From Ischnura elegans (Eukaryota > Arthropoda > Insecta > Odonata > Coenagrionidae): a stretch of DNA of 64,000 nucleotides. This document shows positions 10,038-23,900 of the stretch, piece after piece. The notes under the pieces are model-generated. The model was not told the origin of the DNA, searched no databases, and was given only the letters and a program-made list of their open reading frames with translations. Both the position numbers and the translations under genes were made by a program. Numbering within the stretch: position 1 is the first letter of the stretch; each line of letters begins with the position of its first letter. Location: assembly GCF_921293095.1 (NCBI RefSeq), contig NC_060257.1, positions 92,183,449 through 92,247,448 on the forward strand. Direction: 5' to 3'.

Positions 10038-11921
10038 ATGGAGGGTTTCGATAGTGAATTACAGAAAGACTCTCGGGTGCATAACGATCTGAACATGTAT
10101 GAAAGTCAATCGTCGACGTACCTTCAAAATGAAGGTAATACTACTTCGAATTGCGAAAGTGCTGCTTTGGATCCAATGTATCTCCAGAAACTCGGATACC
10201 TGAGGATAAGTGCATCAGAAGAAGCAAGTGGTATGGGAGAAAACAGAGGAAACTTCCCATCATCCTCCGAATCTGGCTATGGGAGGATTCTTCCAAAATC
10301 TGTCGATTCTCAGGGCCGTTCATTATCAACGAATGCCATGATAGGGTCTCAGTCGGGTGTTGTGACAAATCCTGAAGGAATGAATTCATCAGGTGGTTCT
10401 AGATCTCTCCCATCAAGTACTCTTGGTTCGCCTGTCAGGCCTTCCTCGTCCTACGATGGAAAGCAACATCAAATATCCCAACAGAGATCTGTCGGTGCCA
10501 TCGAAAGTTTAGTGGTTGAGGGATCTCCTAGAGGTAAAGTAAAACAAAGGGAGTCTCCCACTGATTATAAAATTTACGACCGTGGGAACATAATCGCAGC
10601 CTCCAAGTTTGCGACTCCCAAACAGGTGGAAACTGTTGCTGCGGTCGTGCCTCAGGTTCCACAGCAGGGTAAAATCTCCCAAGCCCCTGTTATTCCCGGT
10701 TATCAAACTAACGGTTTGCCGGATCCCTCAAGATATTACCATCACCAACAGCAGCAGCAACCTCAATTCGCTTCTAAGTCGGGTGCAGCTAGCCCGACAC
10801 CAAGTGCTGGCAGCTCCAATCGAGACTCACGTTCCTGCAGTCCGCGCGCAAGCATGGCGGGGAATGCTCCTTTATACTCTAGTAGTGGTAATGTTCCTTC
10901 TCCCGTGTACGAAAATCTGGAGTATTACGGTCGTGGTAGTGCTGGACAAGGTGCGTATCTTCACAGCCCCGCGCACTCGAGTGTCGGATCGCAGGACTCG
11001 AAGCATTCCAGCCCGCGCAGTAGCGTGGCGGGACCCGGTGCTCACGGCGATACCATGACGGGGTCCTCGTCCTTCCCTCCGTCTTCGCTGGCGGACTATC
11101 GCAGGGCCCAGCCACAAGTGCCCGTGGGAGTGAGGAGTCGGCCGGGCCAGAGGGACCAGCCGCCCTACGAAGCCCCTCCCGTCTACGAGAACGTGTTGGA
11201 CCTCAACATGAACGCGAGCAGGGGGGTGTCGGACTACGAGCCCGCGAGGCCCGGCCCCCAAGTGGCCACCTCCAGATCAGAGCAGAGGATCGTGGACAAC
11301 GGGGGAGTGTACACGGAGATGAGGAGCCTGCCTCATCCGCAGAAGGCCGACTCCAGGGCGCAGCACTTCTACTGCGGCCAGCCGCAGACGGTGTCTTCCT
11401 CCTCGCTGGCGAACCCCGGCGGAATGGCCCCCCCTCCGCCGTACCCCGGCTGGGGCCAGGGGCGGAGGGTGGCCGCGGAGGCCGCCAGGCGCATCCAGGG
11501 CCCCATGCCGGCGGGGCTGCACCGCGCAACCCCCGTGCAGCAGCAGCAGGGCGCCAACGGCGAAGACTACGTCCCGATGGGGAGCGTGCCCCGTCAGCCG
11601 GTGGGCGGCACGGGGGTTGCGGGGGCGGTTTACGTCACTTCGGGGACCCCCACTGGTCGCGGCGGAGGCCCCCCCAAGGGCAAGGTGTGCGCCCCTGAGG
11701 TGGGGGTGGCGGTGGGTCGTCAGGCGGGGCCCCTCGGGGGGTCCTTCGCCGTCGCCACGGTCCCCAGCCCCATCGCGCAGCAGGCCTCTCCGGCGCCCAG
11801 CCAGCACACGCCCTCTCCCCCGCCATCCCCGTCCTCGCATTCGCCAGTGTCGGGGAAGCCGAAGGGAGCCATCAGTGGGAAGACACTGCTGCCATACAGC
11901 GTCACGCCACCCAGGCCAATG
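10038..11921 (+). CDS. jub: jub coding exon 1 (pre-LIM region)
   Basis: It starts at ATG 10,038 (context CGGCATGG; the preceding in-frame stop is at 10,005) and ends before GTAAAT, phase 0, encoding residues 1-628. The region looks disordered: Ser-rich at first, a [11 protein letters not shown] run near residue 233, and repeated S/P clusters. Three tyrosine motifs stand out: VYENLEYY at about 290, VYENV at about 382 and DYVPM at about 510. A PPPPY sequence at 465-469 fits the PPxY consensus for WW domains. The end, [14 protein letters not shown], resembles the conserved segment before the LIM domains of this superfamily. The second half is much more GC-rich than anything else here. Confidence 0.93.
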
Positions 11922-14900
11922 GTAAATATATGCATATGTTAAGCATAGCACTGGCAAGTATAACTCGCTGAACATGGTTTTCGAACACCTCCGGCAGGGG
12001 CGGATTCAGCATGAAATTTGGGGGGCTTCAGTACCTGGGTGCTGGGAGTGTGTAAAGGCCTGTTTACACAGTACATTAATGCGTACGGGTTAATGTCTAA
12101 ATGCATGAACGCAAGAATGAACACCAAAATTCACCGTGTAACCACCCAACTTTTGCGAATGCATGCACAGAAAATAGAACCTGTTCTAATTTTGGTTCAT
12201 GCATTAGTACATGTTCCGTTCCGGTCCACAAAAATCATTCACGCAAACGTACATTAACTCGTACGTGATAATGTGTCAATGTATCGTGTAAATTGGCCTT
12301 AAGACATGAGAGGGACGATCTCCCACGGAAATTTTTTGCAGAGTGTTACACTCTACAATAAATACAACTCAAACTTCTCTCATGTTTGGCACTTGTAGCC
12401 ATGCAATAATTGGCATATACACTCCCTGCACTCTGCAAGGATACAAAAAATATCAAACTAATAAAAATTAAATCTTATTGATGAAATTTGGGGAGGGGTC
12501 ATAGCCCCTGTAATCCATCTTAATCTACCACTGACAAACGGGTCTCTGGATTGCTCTCTGTTTGTTCAAGGAATCTTCTCGCTCTACCTCAACGGAGGAC
12601 CTTACCTTTGTTCTCATCTCACCTCATTGCTAGCGAGGTTGGATCGAGGATTTTTTTACTGGGAGGTAGGGGGGTGCAAGGGTCCGACAGGCAAATGGTC
12701 TTCTGGTATTTGGGATTAAGAACAGCATACAACAAATACTGCATGAAAAATACTTTTTATTTAAATGTAGAAGTTATTTACATAAACATTTATAGATAAT
12801 ATATACATAATAACGGCAGTTTTCTTTGAAGTTTCCTATTGAAAGCTTTTTATAATTATCATCTTTTGATCAACTGTGGGTAAAAAAGTACAGATTATTT
12901 TGAACATCTTTGCATGGCATGCTCTCTGTTGCTTTTCACACATACCATCTTGGTTTGCTACCTTCTTTTTTTATTTTCTTAGGGATATAACTTTTGATAC
13001 CTGGATTTACGAGTGAAAGAAATGATTTTCAAGTACCCTCTGCATTTAACTCTATTACTTACTGATTACACAAAATAAAACAAACACAATGATAATGGGA
13101 CCGTATTACAAATCTTAATTTTAAAGGGTCTTAAGGGGATGGGGTGGCACTTGGCTGACCTCAATCTGGCTACGTTTGAAGCATGTTAAAAGCAAAGAAG
13201 AGCAGAATTTACCGTATTCATATTCACAAAGTAAAGCTTGACATTATTTTTAAAATTTCATTAAGTAATTGGCTCAACAAAAGATAATGATTCCTCTTAT
13301 TTTCCTTCATTGTGTCATATCACTTGTATTGATGCCCAGGGATATAAATTAGCTCCCAGAAAATTCATCTTATGATGCCAAATTGTACATTTTAATGCCT
13401 TAAATATTACTCTCACATAACACAAAAGTCAAACAATAGTTTTTAAGAGTGTATTTATAGTATTAAGTGAGGGACACCTGTATTAACCATAATCTGACGT
13501 TTTCCTGGCGTTGATATATTGCTGTTAGGTTTGCAGCCAGGTCAGGATATCCATTGTTGCCAACAGTTAGATGGTCGAGTCATTCATCAACTAGCTCTTG
13601 GGACGAGGGACTTATCAACCGTCACAATTGAGATCATGACCCGGGTGCAAACCCAATGGCATTTTATGGAGATTTATCCAAATAGTTAACCACACTAAAA
13701 TTTCATCATTTACTTAAGTAGACAATCCAAAGATAAGTGGTTGTTTCAGGTGAGACACGGTGGAACCATATCAATGTGAATGAAAGCTCCATTGCAAGTT
13801 CCCATTAATAAACTATTAGAGAAACAACTCATTTTTTTGTTGTTTGTTTTGTATTTAGCAATGTTTTAAGTGAAACCTACTAAGAATCTTTCATTCACAA
13901 TCATTAGATTATTTTGGTGCCATTCACCAATACACTCGACAACAACTAACCTTTTCGTGTGTACATATTTCATCTTCATAATGTCTTTAATAACCTGACT
14001 TGTGTTACTCTTTCAGAGCTGTCCCTTGCCCTCATTCCCTTCCACCTGTCCTCCTACAACTATTTTCATCAGGCCATCATCATCATTAGTCAACAATCCT
14101 AAGATTGGTTTGACGCAGCTCTCCATTTCTCTCTCCTATCCGCTAATCTTGTCATAGCTACATATTTCTTCTCTTTTACATCCTTTATAACTTGTCTTCT
14201 CTTTTCTCCCACTCTTCTTAGCACTTTCTCGTTACTCACACGGTCAATCCATTTTATCTTCATCATTCTTCGGTAGCACCACATTTCGAATGCTTCCACT
14301 CTTGACTCACTCAGGCCATAATGTCTCATAATATGGCATTTATAAAAAGTTCCAGGCTTATTAACAAATTGGTTGAAGTAACAGTGTTCCAGCATTGTAA
14401 AGAGAGGCATGAACACCCTTATGATGTAATATGGCCTTCTCTGTACTTCGTTATGAGACTTTTCTTTGCTCCCAATTCTCTAAGCTCTTCTTTATTACAT
14501 ACTCGGTCAATCCATCTATCTTCGTCATTCTTTGGTTTGGTTATGCCTCCTCTCTTCACTTAACCGTCTGAACTTTTTTTTTAATGAACCAGGGCAAGCT
14601 TCTTCTTTTAGGACACTAAAACTTCAAGTTGCTCCCATGTCTGATAGTGGCTTAACCCCAGTCACGTCCAGTGTCATCTATTTTATCAGTTACATCCCAT
14701 TACTGAAGATGAGATTTAATAGTATGCCATGTGATGAATCACATCTTCTGAGAATCTTTCTTATTATGGTCTTTTGGCTTTTCTTGCCAATATCTCAGCC
14801 CGCCTTCCCCTCTCTTGATCCTGGCCTTGCGCTATGCACCTCCAAAAGTGGTAATGAGTCATAATCGTTGTTCTGTATTATGCGTTATCATGGCATTATT

Positions 14901-17900
14901 TCATGAGGGCATTTCAATTTTTTGGTTTTATAGATCAGGAATTAGGAGCAAAGCCATCATCCGTATTGTAAAATTAGGAAAATTATTTACTATTCCTGCT
15001 GATCTTTTTCTTTCTGAAATTTTTATTCTGGGCTTAAATTTGCAACTGGTACAGTGATCAATTTTTATCAATGCATAATATTTTAGTTATAGTGAGGAAA
15101 TTATTACCTACTTAGTAGAATATATGCACTTCTAAATAAACGATGGGAGTTACTGAAATAAATTCCTGTGGTCTATGACTGTAATTACAGTGAAACCTCG
15201 ATATAACGACACCCCACGGTGCACTAATAAACACTCGCTATAGCGAATTGTCGCTTTACCGGAGGTGGAGCAAATAATAGACAATATACCTGTTGCGAAC
15301 AGATATACAGGAACAGGAGTGGTGCAGCGACAGATAAACATCTATCCGATAAACGTAAGCATAAATCCAGAAGAAAGGCGATGTTTTTTTGTATCACTAA
15401 ATTTCCTTACTCAAATAACGACCAACTATTCGAACAATTTATAAGCGCCGCACTGAATAAAAATCATGCAAAGCATTGTTTCGTCAATCATTATATTTAT
15501 CGAACGACAGTTTACCACATAAATTTGAGACTGAGCACTCCATTAACTTCATTTCTAACAGATAGCTAGCAATTACAGAGGTTAAGGAGTCTTCATGAAA
15601 GTCTTCCGGCGCTGAAACCCTCGCTATGGCGAGAGCCAACACTGAAAGGGTCTCGTAAAAACGAATTTTTTAACACGCTTATTATAGGGTCAATTGACGG
15701 TGCATCGGCTATCTCTCGTAATAGCGGGGGTGTCGTTATAGCCCGTACTCGCTTTAACGAGGTTCCACTGTATGTAGGTTTCTTTACCCATTACTTTACT
15801 GTATATTACTTTTGTAGGATTGACACTGAATGGGATTTACTGTTTTGTTACACATGATGTTACGTGGTTGTTGATTTGAGGATACTGGTACAACTCTGTT
15901 ATTTCATCTAATTTGTTGATGAGCCTGGAATTAATTATCAATGATGTATCTCCTTCGTCCTCTGTTTATATTGCACTGTAGCCGAAAATATTAGGTCAAC
16001 ATAAACATAACTAGTACCCTGATAAGTCAATGGTTTTTCATTTTTATTCTTGATATAAAATTGCCAGATTAATGAGCATTCCCTTTCCTTTATCAAAATT
16101 AAGTATTGAATTTTCATAATAAAAGATAACAGTTTCAATTCCCAAGTATACAGTCCACTATAAAAAGTAAAACAATGATTTCAGCATGTAGTATGTGTAC
16201 ACCACATTACAAGGTATAGCATGTATATAATGTACGAGATACAGCAGACTCCCGATTATCCGGCTGCGGTTTATCCGTGCATGATTTTCACTCTCGCTCA
16301 ATTTTTTCCGCGATCTTTATTTTTAAAAATAACATCGGACGCAAAATCATCGGAATTACTGAGTTAATGCCAGGATAGATCAGGCTTATTATTTCCGTTA
16401 TAATCCCCTCCGTAAAATTGAAGCGATCGCGCGTTAGCTGCATTCACGGGAGTGCCGTGTTTCTGTTTTCCAAGCTTCGCCGTGCGCGACTGCCATCCGT
16501 GATCACGGATACATGTCCCGTAGCAGTTGCAACCCGGGAAATATGAGCGAGACGCAACTACGTGGCATGGTGACTGACAGTGTAGTTACCGATGTCGATC
16601 AGTGGTTTTGAAGCATTCGTGCAAACCACTTTTCTGTATCCGTGATTATGCAACCACGGATGTGTGGTTTTCGAAACCAGGCCTTACATGGAGCATTAAT
16701 AACACGAGTGCAACCATGTTGTGCGCCGCTAAAAAGATCGCGAACAGGCGAAGAAAGATCTCATTGAGTCCGGGAAGCACTCTAAAATAACAAAATAACT
16801 CCATAAATAATAATATATTGTTTGTTGTACGTAAATTATAAACATTACAAGACATTAAGGTGAAAGTTTGGATTATCCGTATTTTCCGATAATTCGTGCC
16901 GTCTCTCTCTCCGCATCATTAGCCCAGATAATCGGGAGTGTACTGTACATACATCAGGTGAGTTAGAAGAGTAATGAGACTGACTTAGTACTAACTTAAG
17001 TTTTTATTTTTTACAAACAAAATATTATCCCCTTCAAAGTAATTTCCTTGGGAAGCTATAAATCGGCAGAGTAGTTGTTCCCACCCTTGGTAGCATCTCT
17101 GGAAGTCTTCAATTGGCATGGGTTTTAATTGGTCAGTCACAGTCTTTTGAATGTTCTCCAGAGTTCCAAAATGATGTCCTTTGAGGACATGCTTCAATCT
17201 CAGGAAAAGGAAAAAGTCACAAGGACTCAAATCAGGTGAATTGGGGGGTTGAGGATCTACAGCAGTGCGTTTAGAAGTCAAATATTCACCAATGGAAATG
17301 GCCGTGTGACACTGGGCATTGTCATGGTGAAGCATCCACTAGTCTGCAATGTCTGGTCTCACACAAATCCCTCTTGGCACAAATCTTTCGTATGTTCAAA
17401 TCGTCTGTCAAACTTTGATGCACGGTGAAAGTGTTTAAATTTAACTTTTCACTCATCATTCTTATCATTAAATGATGGTCTGATCTTGAAAGAGCCCTCA
17501 CTCGTTCAACGTTTTCGTTAGTTTTTGGAGTTTAAGTTCTCCCTGAGCAAGGTTCATCTTCAGTGGGTTCTTGGCCATCGAAAAAAGATTTGTGCTAGCG
17601 GAAAACTGGTGCTTTTGATAAGCTATGTTCCCCATAGACCAGTTTCACCTTTTCAAAGACACACCTGTGGATTCACCAAGTTGAACACAAAAATTTATCG
17701 AAGAACGTTGCTCTAAATTCTGATACCCCATTTTCATAAAACATAACTTCACTGATGGCACTGTCAAAAATAATGAGTTTGCTGTATGGAGTTGAAACCC
17801 CCACCAAGGAAGTATAAGGGATGAAAAAATCTGTCAATTAGAGGCTAGTCTTAGACACAATATTGCCTGGTCATTCAAAGTGTTGTCAGTCTCATTACTT

Positions 17901-20900
17901 TTCTCACTGTACACTTCATAGGTATATAAGGTGCTGAAATTATGGTCAGTTGAGTTCTTTAAAAATTTCTGTGGAAAAGTTGGCTATTTTTTACTTCTCT
18001 TATTGACATGGATGTAAAAAATTTCCACTGAGTTAAACTTCATATTCCTACATAAAAGGAGACAGGTGTTGAGCACTTTTTCTTTGTAATATACATACAT
18101 GCCAGTTTTTTCCATTGAAACAATGAAAATTTAAATGCAGCCAAGAATAATTCATGCATGAATTAAGTATGTCCCTAACATTTCAGAATTGCATTCAGAA
18201 ATAACAATGATAATGTATAAGACCCCATAGTTCATAAAAATCGAATTGAAAAAGTTCCCATCCAACCACTTCTATTTTCAAAATTTTAGTGTACTGAATG
18301 GCTTAGCTGTTTATATTACTTTCCCTTATGTTTCTTCCATTTTTAGTTGTTTTCCAAGATTTAGTGTAGTCTGTTGTTATTTTAATGCAATTCCGTTGTC
18401 ATGTTAAAATATAGTTGGATCCAGATTTAAAGTTTTTGCATTTAATGTTTTTCCACATTAAGCTTCTTAATATTAATAATGTACATTATAATTTTCCTAA
18501 AATATAATCCACTCATTGCTTTATTTTACTCCCCATTTTTTGGCTCTTTCCTGAAAAGTGTTATCCAACCTTCTTGACGAGAAGAGAACATTTAATTGAA
18601 ATGAATTTTTTTCCGCATGTGGCACCAGGGCCATAGCAAGAGTGGATGCGGTCCGGCAACCCCCCCTCCCCCCCCCCCCCCCCCAAGTATAAAAATACTT
18701 TGTTTCATCATTAACCCTTTAACTGCACAAATAAGCTGAAATCGAGCTCCCCAGAGGCACAAAAAATAATAATATTTTCTTATTTTTGCATAGTTTTATT
18801 AATCATAACTTTTTACTTAAGGAAAAAATGCTCCAAAAATATTTAGGGCAATAAAAATAAAAAGAGATCTAAAAGATGTCCGCATGACATCTACTTGTCA
18901 AAGGAAGAACTTCTAAGCACACACGGACTGGGAGAGTAGAAGAATAGTTCAAATTGTCAATAGACGATGGCAGGAGCAGTCTGCTAAGGCGATGATCGCT
19001 TATAGACGATGGGAGCAGGTTAACGGTTAAAGAAAACAAAATGTTGAAAAATCACATATCAACAAAAGATTTCTATGACAAATGCAGTTTTTTCCATTGT
19101 GAAAAGTGTGGAAATTAGTTGAAGACCCTCTATTTTGTACCTTTCTTTTTTTCAAAAATTTCTCCCAGACCCTCCTGGTTTTCTTGGACCCCATCAAACA
19201 AAATTCCTGGCACCTGTGGCACCTTTTTGTGACTAAAAATATATTATTTATTAATAGAAAGCCATTTCAATTATTACAGACCCTAAAACTTGAAGAAATT
19301 GTCTGGTCCTCATTTAGTGTTTTAAATTTCCCCCCCCCCCCCCCCCCCCCCCCCCGATAAGCATTAAATCAGGATTCTACTGTACTGAGGTGAAAATTCT
19401 GTATGTTTCAATTACTTCTATATGATTTAATTCTTCCCTTATGTGCAATGTTGGTAAAACCTGTTAATAGTTGAAAAGTATCTATTTTATAAGTACCATT
19501 AACTCTTAAAAAATAGTGTTTTGTTAGATTTTTATTCCTCTTTGTTTTAATATTGTGAGCTATCATTTTGAAGAAATTGTGTTTGTGATTTCTACAGGGC
19601 CCCACTGAAGCTGAGCGAAAGATTGAAGAACTCACTCGACAGCTGGAAGAGGAAATGGAGAAGCAGGGTGATGAAGGAGAATATTTTGGTATGCAGGATA
19701 AATTATTATTTATTTTTTAATAGCCCTGAAACTGGTGTGCCTTACCCATGGCCTATTATTCCCAGATTAGCCCAACCCTAGAGTTTGCTGCATTGCATGG
19801 TGGCCAATCTAGAAAGGGTATACAAGAAACCGAAAAACATTCATCGTACAGGAAAGTTACCTATTTGCCTGGAAAGTATGAAAAGTCAGTTTATTACTGA
19901 AATGCTCAGCACACCAGGATGGGAGTTCTGGGAACTTGGGAGAAAAAGGAGCTGAGTACAATAAACTCTTGATTTTACAAAGTAGGATATTACGAAATTT
20001 TTGATAATATGTAGTGAAATTGAGGTCCCAGTGAAAAAAAGTATGGTAAATAGCAGGCCATATTTGAAAATACGAAATGTACAAACATCGGGCTCTGTCC
20101 CCAGGAGCAAATCGATCCCTCCACTGCAAAAATGCTCAACAATCGCCCACCGAATCAAATCCGCTCATCTAGCAGCCCAACAACACGAATCCGCTCACCT
20201 GGCAGTGTCCGGAGCATAACCGCTCATCTCCTATTCTCCAAGCTCGGAGGTGAGCGGTTATGAACGAAACTGCCAGCTGAGCGGATTCGTATCGTTGGGC
20301 TGCTAGATGAGCGGATTTGATTCGGTGGGCATTGTTGAGCATTTTTGCAGTGGAGGTATCAAAATCAGTAATGAGTGGGTCACATTGATTCCACACGAAC
20401 GAAGCTTATTATATGATGTTGCGTGGGTCCTGAAATATCTCCTTAGACCAGAAGAAAGAATCATAATTGACGCTCTTGGGCATAGTGCACGAGGAGAACT
20501 GAAACCTAGCGCAATGATTTTGACATAGCATATGCCATATTCACCTAAATGCCATTGCTTATCCATGGAACTTCGTGACGAAGGTCATTGTATAACCACC
20601 AGGACCGGGAAATGGATTTCATAAAAATGAGAACTTGGTAATAGCATTCTTCGTATTATCAAGAGTACACTGTGCATGCTTTTGCCTTGCTCTGTGACCA
20701 CATTCTTCTTCTTGCATCTCACCTCCATTTTCTCTACCATTTACCTCTGTGATTCACGGTTTTTTTATCCTTCTACACTCCATGTATCCAATCTACTTCA
20801 CTGTTGCATTCACTATGTTTTTATCTTATCCCACCCTTCCCCTACAGTCTGCATGTAAACCATCTTGCGTGTACTACTCTCCTGTATTTCCTGGTATTCC

Positions 20901-23900
20901 TTCCCCAAAGTTCTTGTCAGGGCCACCACATTCCATTTTCTTGCTATTTTAATTTTCCTTAGTCCTTTGAATCCTATGCTGCATTTTGTGAGCACTAGGT
21001 TGTGGTCTAAATCCACACTTGCCGCTAGGAAGCTGCACGAATTTTTCTCTCTATTCCTGAACCTCTGCCTTACTTAAATGTAACTTATCTGGTATTTCCC
21101 CTGGACTCTTCCGTATGTAAATCCTCCAATAATGATGTTTAAAACCATGTGTTTGTGTTAAATATTTTGTCTCTCCTGAAAAATTCCATTACTTTATCCC
21201 TCCCAGTCATTTCACATTCCAAGTCTTCATTCTCCCGTTTCATTTTCACCCTGCTTTCTCTAACTGATGTTTTAAAGTCCCCCATCACTACTAGATTTTC
21301 CTTATCTGGAATTCCCTTCCCTCACACTGTTCTTATGTCCCATTTACTTCCTCCTCCCTATGATTGCTAGTGGGCATGCTCACTTGAACAATCACAAGCC
21401 TCAATTTCCACCACTTAAGTCTTTTAAATCAAACCTACTTTCCTTTTGATGTAAAATTTGCGAATCAAAGGCAATTAGCCGTGTGGGGATTTCAGAGTTG
21501 CCTTCCAGAAACAATACCTGTCAACCTCATATTGTGGACATTCGGTGTGGTTAATTAAAAGATCCCCAATTTAGGGATTCACAGATTCTCAGAAAGAGGA
21601 ATATTCACTATACTTCACTTTGTCAGTAACCCTCGCCAATGGAAAAGACTGGACTGTAGAAAAGATTTTTATTTACACTAACATTTTATGGCTGCGATGA
21701 ATTTTAAACTCCGTTTGCACAGAATTTATTAGATGTTGTAGAATTAGTATTTCAAAGTGCACATAATATTGGTATTTTATAGCAGCAATATAGTACATAT
21801 TCAAATTGTAAAATTTAATATTTTGTATTCGAATGTTAAGTTTAATTATTTTATAAATGTTGCATGAAATCTGTAATTTTATGGGAATTATTGAATTATC
21901 ACTAATTTTGGTGGCCTCAAGCACTCTGTACTAAATAGTTCGGAAAAATTCATAAAATATTTCTTCATATGTGTTGGAAAATGTAGGAATTGAGAGTGTT
22001 TAAAAATCCAAAACCTTTGGTATTCATGTTTCTCAGTGTAGGCTGTGCATTTTCACTAACCACCAATGCGTTGTTGAACTTGGTACGTAGGAGTTAGTCT
22101 GAATTATTTGCTAGTGCCCAATTAGTCAGTATTTGTATGTTTCATGTTTACCTGTAGGACTGTGCCATACGTGTGGTGAAAGAGTGACTGGTGCTGGACA
22201 AGCGTGCCAGGCTATGGGGAACCTGTATCACACAAACTGCTTCATTTGTTGTTCGTGTGGCAGAGCATTGAGGGGAAAAGCGTTTTACAACGTCCATGGC
22301 AGAGTCTATTGTGAAGAAGATTATTTGGTATGTTGAATGAGTGCCATTGTTGTAGTAATAATAATTCTTATTATCATTTGGCTCTGATAATTGTGCAAGT
22401 CAAATGATTTTTTCTTGAAATATCTGTGAGGGTGAATGCTTGCAACCTTTTCCAAATATTAATGTTGATAAAGTTTTCTTGGGTAACCTCCTGGGACAGT
22501 TGTTCGATCTCCTCCAACATTTCAGCATCTATCCTCCGTTATTGTCATCAAGGAGCTGAGTGTCATGTAAGTGATTTTACATACTTCTATCATGGTTCAC
22601 TTGGAGGTGCAAAGTTGTTCTCTGATTGGCTCTTCCTTGACTAACCATCTTCAAGATCAGTTTCCATGTTTCATAGCTTTGTGTGAGGGATGTGTATTCC
22701 TTGAATCATGTGTTTCCTCTGCATTCTCGAGATTGGTCCTGAATCTGTTGACCTGTATGGAATCTGTGATTTGAAGCACGACACTGGACAACTGTCTGAA
22801 ACAACTGGCCTGGGACCATTCCCCAAAAAAACATTTTTCAGCGTCTATAAACTTGCACTGTTTGCTGCCTCTTATGTTTTTCCAATGTAAATCTTAGCAT
22901 ATGTTGTTCGCACCTATGCTTCATGGCTTCATTTGCTCTAGATATTTTTTTCCCAAATGTCTAGCCTATCAAGTAAAAAACGTCCCCTCTTCCACGTAAC
23001 CCCTTGTTGGTGTCAATGCAAATGTATGTAAAATGGTAGGTTAACATTTACAACACAAAAATATGCATGAGGGGAGACTACTTTAGGAGAAATGAAGTAT
23101 GTGCAGATGTATTTCTGCTGATCAAGATGAACATTATGTTTGTAGCTCCCACATTAATTGTATCTGTTTCTTTTATTTTAGTATTCTGGATTCCAACAGA
23201 CTGCTGAGAAGTGTGCTATATGTGGTCATCTAATTATGGAAATGGTAAGTTGTCAGGCCTAGTGCCAAACCCATTTAAGCTGAGGAAGAAAAATGTATTT
23301 AGATTACATAATATTGATCAGAATACATATTCAGACTCAACTGTTCTGTGAGCCACCCACCACTCTATTCTTCAGAATTTTTAATCATGTGGTGATAAGT
23401 CCACTAAAAAATTATCAGTTTTTGTTACAATTTTTTAAGTTTTTAAAATAGCAATTTGTAAAATACTTGACCTGATGGAAGAAAATTAGCGTCATTTTTT
23501 GATTCGGTGCTGACAAAATATAATAAAATTGTTGCCTTGTTGCACAAAAAAATGCCAATTTTTGAAATGGTGCTGTAATCCAAATGGTTCATAAGAGAAA
23601 TATTTCGGATAAAGTTGGTTGGAAATTTTTTGTACTTATATTTTTGATGGAGGAGCTATTCAATAAAAGTTGATGATCTCGGTGTTGTAAACTAAGCCAA
23701 AAAATATCAATTTTTTATGATATTACTCCTCTAAATATCGGCCTACCTGGACTTAATTAACTATTGAGCAATGTAAGTTCTAAATTAAGAACAAAGAAAT
23801 GAAGGTACGAACCAAACCAGAAGCTTCCTATTCCTTGCGAGAATAATAAGCGTGGTGCACTCATTTGCTGATTGTAAGAGTTCTCCAAATGAGTATCCGT

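Larger units (their letters stand above)
11922..19597 (+). other. jub intron 1 (7,676 bp), repeat-rich
   Basis: GT at the start and AG at the end match the flanking exons in phase 0. It holds a hAT-like repeat with a nested Harbinger-type MITE, a LINE 3' remnant, two pogo-type MITEs, a deleted mariner and two poly-C tracts, each listed separately. 12,540-14,060 and 17,920-18,650 contain nothing I recognise. 18,700-19,035 is framed by TTAACC/GGTTAA-like sequences and may be another degraded insertion. Confidence 0.8.

Noticed and set aside
10609-11058. 149-codon plus-strand frame overlapping jub exon 1
   Set aside because: It is a shifted reading of the real exon; the jub frame is continuous, conserved and fits the downstream exon phases.
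11203-11975. Long open frames on the minus strand (up to 232 codons) across jub exon 1
   Set aside because: They mirror the GC-rich coding strand, where stops are rare in every frame; they have no family similarity and Arg/Pro/Gly-rich random composition.
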